Of a DNA stretch of 64,000 bases, positions 62,906-64,000 are shown in pieces. Within the stretch, counting starts at the first letter, position 1, and the number at the start of each line of letters is the position of its first letter. The translations under genes were made by a program, and so were the position numbers. The stretch comes from a bacterium (GTDB lineage: Bacteria > Armatimonadota > Fimbriimonadia > Fimbriimonadales > Fimbriimonadaceae): contig JAIXQR010000007.1 of assembly GCA_027485645.1 (NCBI GenBank), forward strand, positions 372,001 through 436,000, given 5' to 3'. The notes below the pieces were generated by a model. It was not told the DNA's origin and made no database searches. It worked only from the letters and a program-made list of their open reading frames with translations.

Positions 62906-63616
62906 ATGAACTTAACTCTCATACTATGCCTTACCACTGCGCCTGACGTGCCGGACTTCATAATCCCAAGGCTTGGTGAAGATTCCGCATATCGGAGCCT
63001 GTACACACGAAACCAACCCGGGAAAGAAGTTGATCTTGGATTCCGGTCTACCACTGATAAATCTTCGTTGTATTTCAGCTGGGCGTCGAACATTGTGAGC
63101 CCTGCAAAAGACTTTGTTCAAACCGCCAGCACGACCGGTGTTGTCGGTGAACTTCCTGATGGCTATCCGCTCGGATTCCGAGCCCGGATGATCACTACTC
63201 CATATGATTACCGGATTGATACCTTCCTTCCGGACGGGATTGCTACGCTGAGATTTAGTCTTGGAACCATAGATCCAAAACTTGATCGCGGCTCTCGTAT
63301 CTTCAATGAAACTCATTCAAACGGGCTTATCGCGTTCCGTCAGTTTTGCGCAAAACTTTCGGCCTATCGTGCTGGAAATGGTGATTCGTTCCAGGCGAAA
63401 GTGACAAAGGTCGAGTTTCAGAAGGTGACGAAATTCGAAACGCTCGATGGTGTCTGGCCGAATGCGTCACGAGTGCGGATCAAGAAGAACGGTAACGAAT
63501 TGATCTTCGTCTTAGGCGCACTCGGATACATGAAAAATGGCTTTTGGCAAGACCTCAAGGACGCGCCAATCGTAAAAGACGATGAGTTGTTCGTACCGTC
63601 CAGTTCCCTAAATTAG
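62906..63616 (+). CDS. Tandem-family secreted protein, copy 4
   Basis: A 236-residue paralogue with signal-like start (LTLILCLTTAPD). Shared landmarks are DGYPLGFRARM, TFLPDGIATLR, RQFCAKLSAYRAGNGDSF, FETLDGVWPNAS and ELFVPSSSLN. It shares long DNA identity with copy 2 around 63370-63470. Confidence 0.7.
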   Translation: MNLTLILCLTTAPDVPDFIIPRLGEDSAYRSLYTRNQPGKEVDLGFRSTTDKSSLYFSWASNIVSPAKDFVQTASTTGVVGELPDGYPLGFRARMITTPYDYRIDTFLPDGIATLRFSLGTIDPKLDRGSRIFNETHSNGLIAFRQFCAKLSAYRAGNGDSFQAKVTKVEFQKVTKFETLDGVWPNASRVRIKKNGNELIFVLGALGYMKNGFWQDLKDAPIVKDDELFVPSSSLN

Positions 63617-63639
63617 CAAACTGGACGGCACGTTAGTCC

Positions 63640-64000
63640 TCAGTCCTTCGCCCAGAACATCGCGCCGGCGTCTTCGTGGATTACCGACTGATCGAGGATC
63701 GTTACGGCCTTTCGCAGACCCTCAAGCGAGTTCATCAGGCCATCTTCGTGCTCGATGCTGAGAACGTAGTCGTAGCCGACGGTTCGGAGGACGCTGCAGA
63801 AGTCCTTCCACCACTCCAGCCCGTGACCGTAGCCGACGGAGCGGAACACCCAAGATCGCTTGGCGATGTCGCCGTAGCTCTTGGTATCGAGGTTTCCGTT
63901 GAGCGCCGAGTTCTGCGGATCGACTCGCGTGTCCTTCGCATGAACGTGGAACAGCGCGCCCTCTTCGGCAAGCTGCTTCACTGCCGCAATCGGATCGATT
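63640..64000 (-). CDS. Sugar phosphate isomerase/epimerase-like protein, C-terminal part
   Basis: The frame runs off the right edge; about 119 C-terminal residues are visible. FHVHAKDTRVD, a conserved glycine-histidine pair (GYGHGLEWW) and LSIEHEDGLMN fit the xylose-isomerase-like TIM-barrel family, where these His, Glu and Asp residues bind metal. The substrate is unknown. It is convergent with the tandem family. Confidence 0.8.
   Translation of the reverse strand, partial: IDPIAAVKQLAEEGALFHVHAKDTRVDPQNSALNGNLDTKSYGDIAKRSWVFRSVGYGHGLEWWKDFCSVLRTVGYDYVLSIEHEDGLMNSLEGLRKAVTILDQSVIHEDAGAMFWAKD

Noticed and set aside
1-64000. CRISPR arrays, insertion sequences, prophage
   Set aside because: No regularly spaced direct repeats, transposase or phage structural genes were recognised on either strand.

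Overview
The window is a moderately GC-rich bacterial chromosome segment, mostly housekeeping genes packed into short, often overlapping transcription units, with two accessory stretches of unrecognised secreted proteins. My best guess for the source is Armatimonadota, close to Fimbriimonas. That guess rests on secreted proteins ending in a prepilin-like (H-X9-DG type) tail, many non-ATG starts, many units with a -10-like box almost touching the start codon, a classical menaquinone pathway, and a glycogen-synthase-like GT4 enzyme. No rRNA is present, so it is an inference. I saw no CRISPR array, insertion sequence, phage gene or origin.

Layout. 1-2.3 kb: tandem prepilin-tail proteins and a DUF1080 protein. 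2.3-7.3 kb: a GT4 glycosyltransferase, a YihY/BrkB membrane protein, and the exonuclease-ligase half of the ligase-associated DNA repair set. 7.3-9.8 kb: ffh-rpsP-khpA-rimM. 9.8-12.2 kb: an SGNH hydrolase and a membrane acyltransferase behind a near-perfect Fur-type box. 12.2-15.4 kb: the other half of the repair set, the PdeM-type phosphoesterase and the Lhr-like helicase. 15.4-17.2 kb: a secreted phosphodiesterase. 17.3-23.4 kb: menI-menF-menD-menB-menC-menE, followed by obg-nadD-rsfS to 25.6 kb. 25.6-27.7 kb: an ECF sigma factor with a probable membrane anti-sigma factor, and a secreted three-repeat propeller protein. 27.8-32.5 kb: a lone nuoB-nuoI pair divergent from mfd.

32.5-38.9 kb is the first accessory region: unknown proteins plus two adjacent bilobal aspartyl-protease-like proteins. 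39.1-45.4 kb holds menA, a nucleotidyltransferase, an MFS transporter, a YyaL-type thioredoxin-domain protein, a polysaccharide-deacetylase-like protein with altered active-site residues, and a DUF6941 protein. 45.4-48.6 kb is a sugar ABC transporter operon without an ATPase gene, directly downstream of tRNA-Val. 48.6-58.7 kb carries an AmiC-type amidase, a GerMN protein, an M50-like membrane protein, a PAP2 phosphatase, murB, tsaB, a soluble GAF histidine kinase, a SIS-domain sugar enzyme, aat and a DinB-like protein. 58.7-60.5 kb is rpsB-tsf with a clear terminator. 60.6-63.6 kb is the second accessory stretch, four tandem paralogous secreted proteins. The right edge cuts a sugar-phosphate isomerase/epimerase-like gene.

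Pathways that fit together are menaquinone synthesis (all steps except menH visible), ligase-associated DNA break repair (four proteins in two modules), and ribosome/translation functions (rimM, rpsP, ffh, obg, rsfS, rpsB, tsf, tsaB, aat). No clearly novel multi-gene system can be proven from sequence alone. The best candidates for something undescribed are the 32.5-38.9 kb cluster with its paired aspartyl proteases, the four-copy family at 60.6-63.6 kb, and the recurrent leaderless promoter layout.
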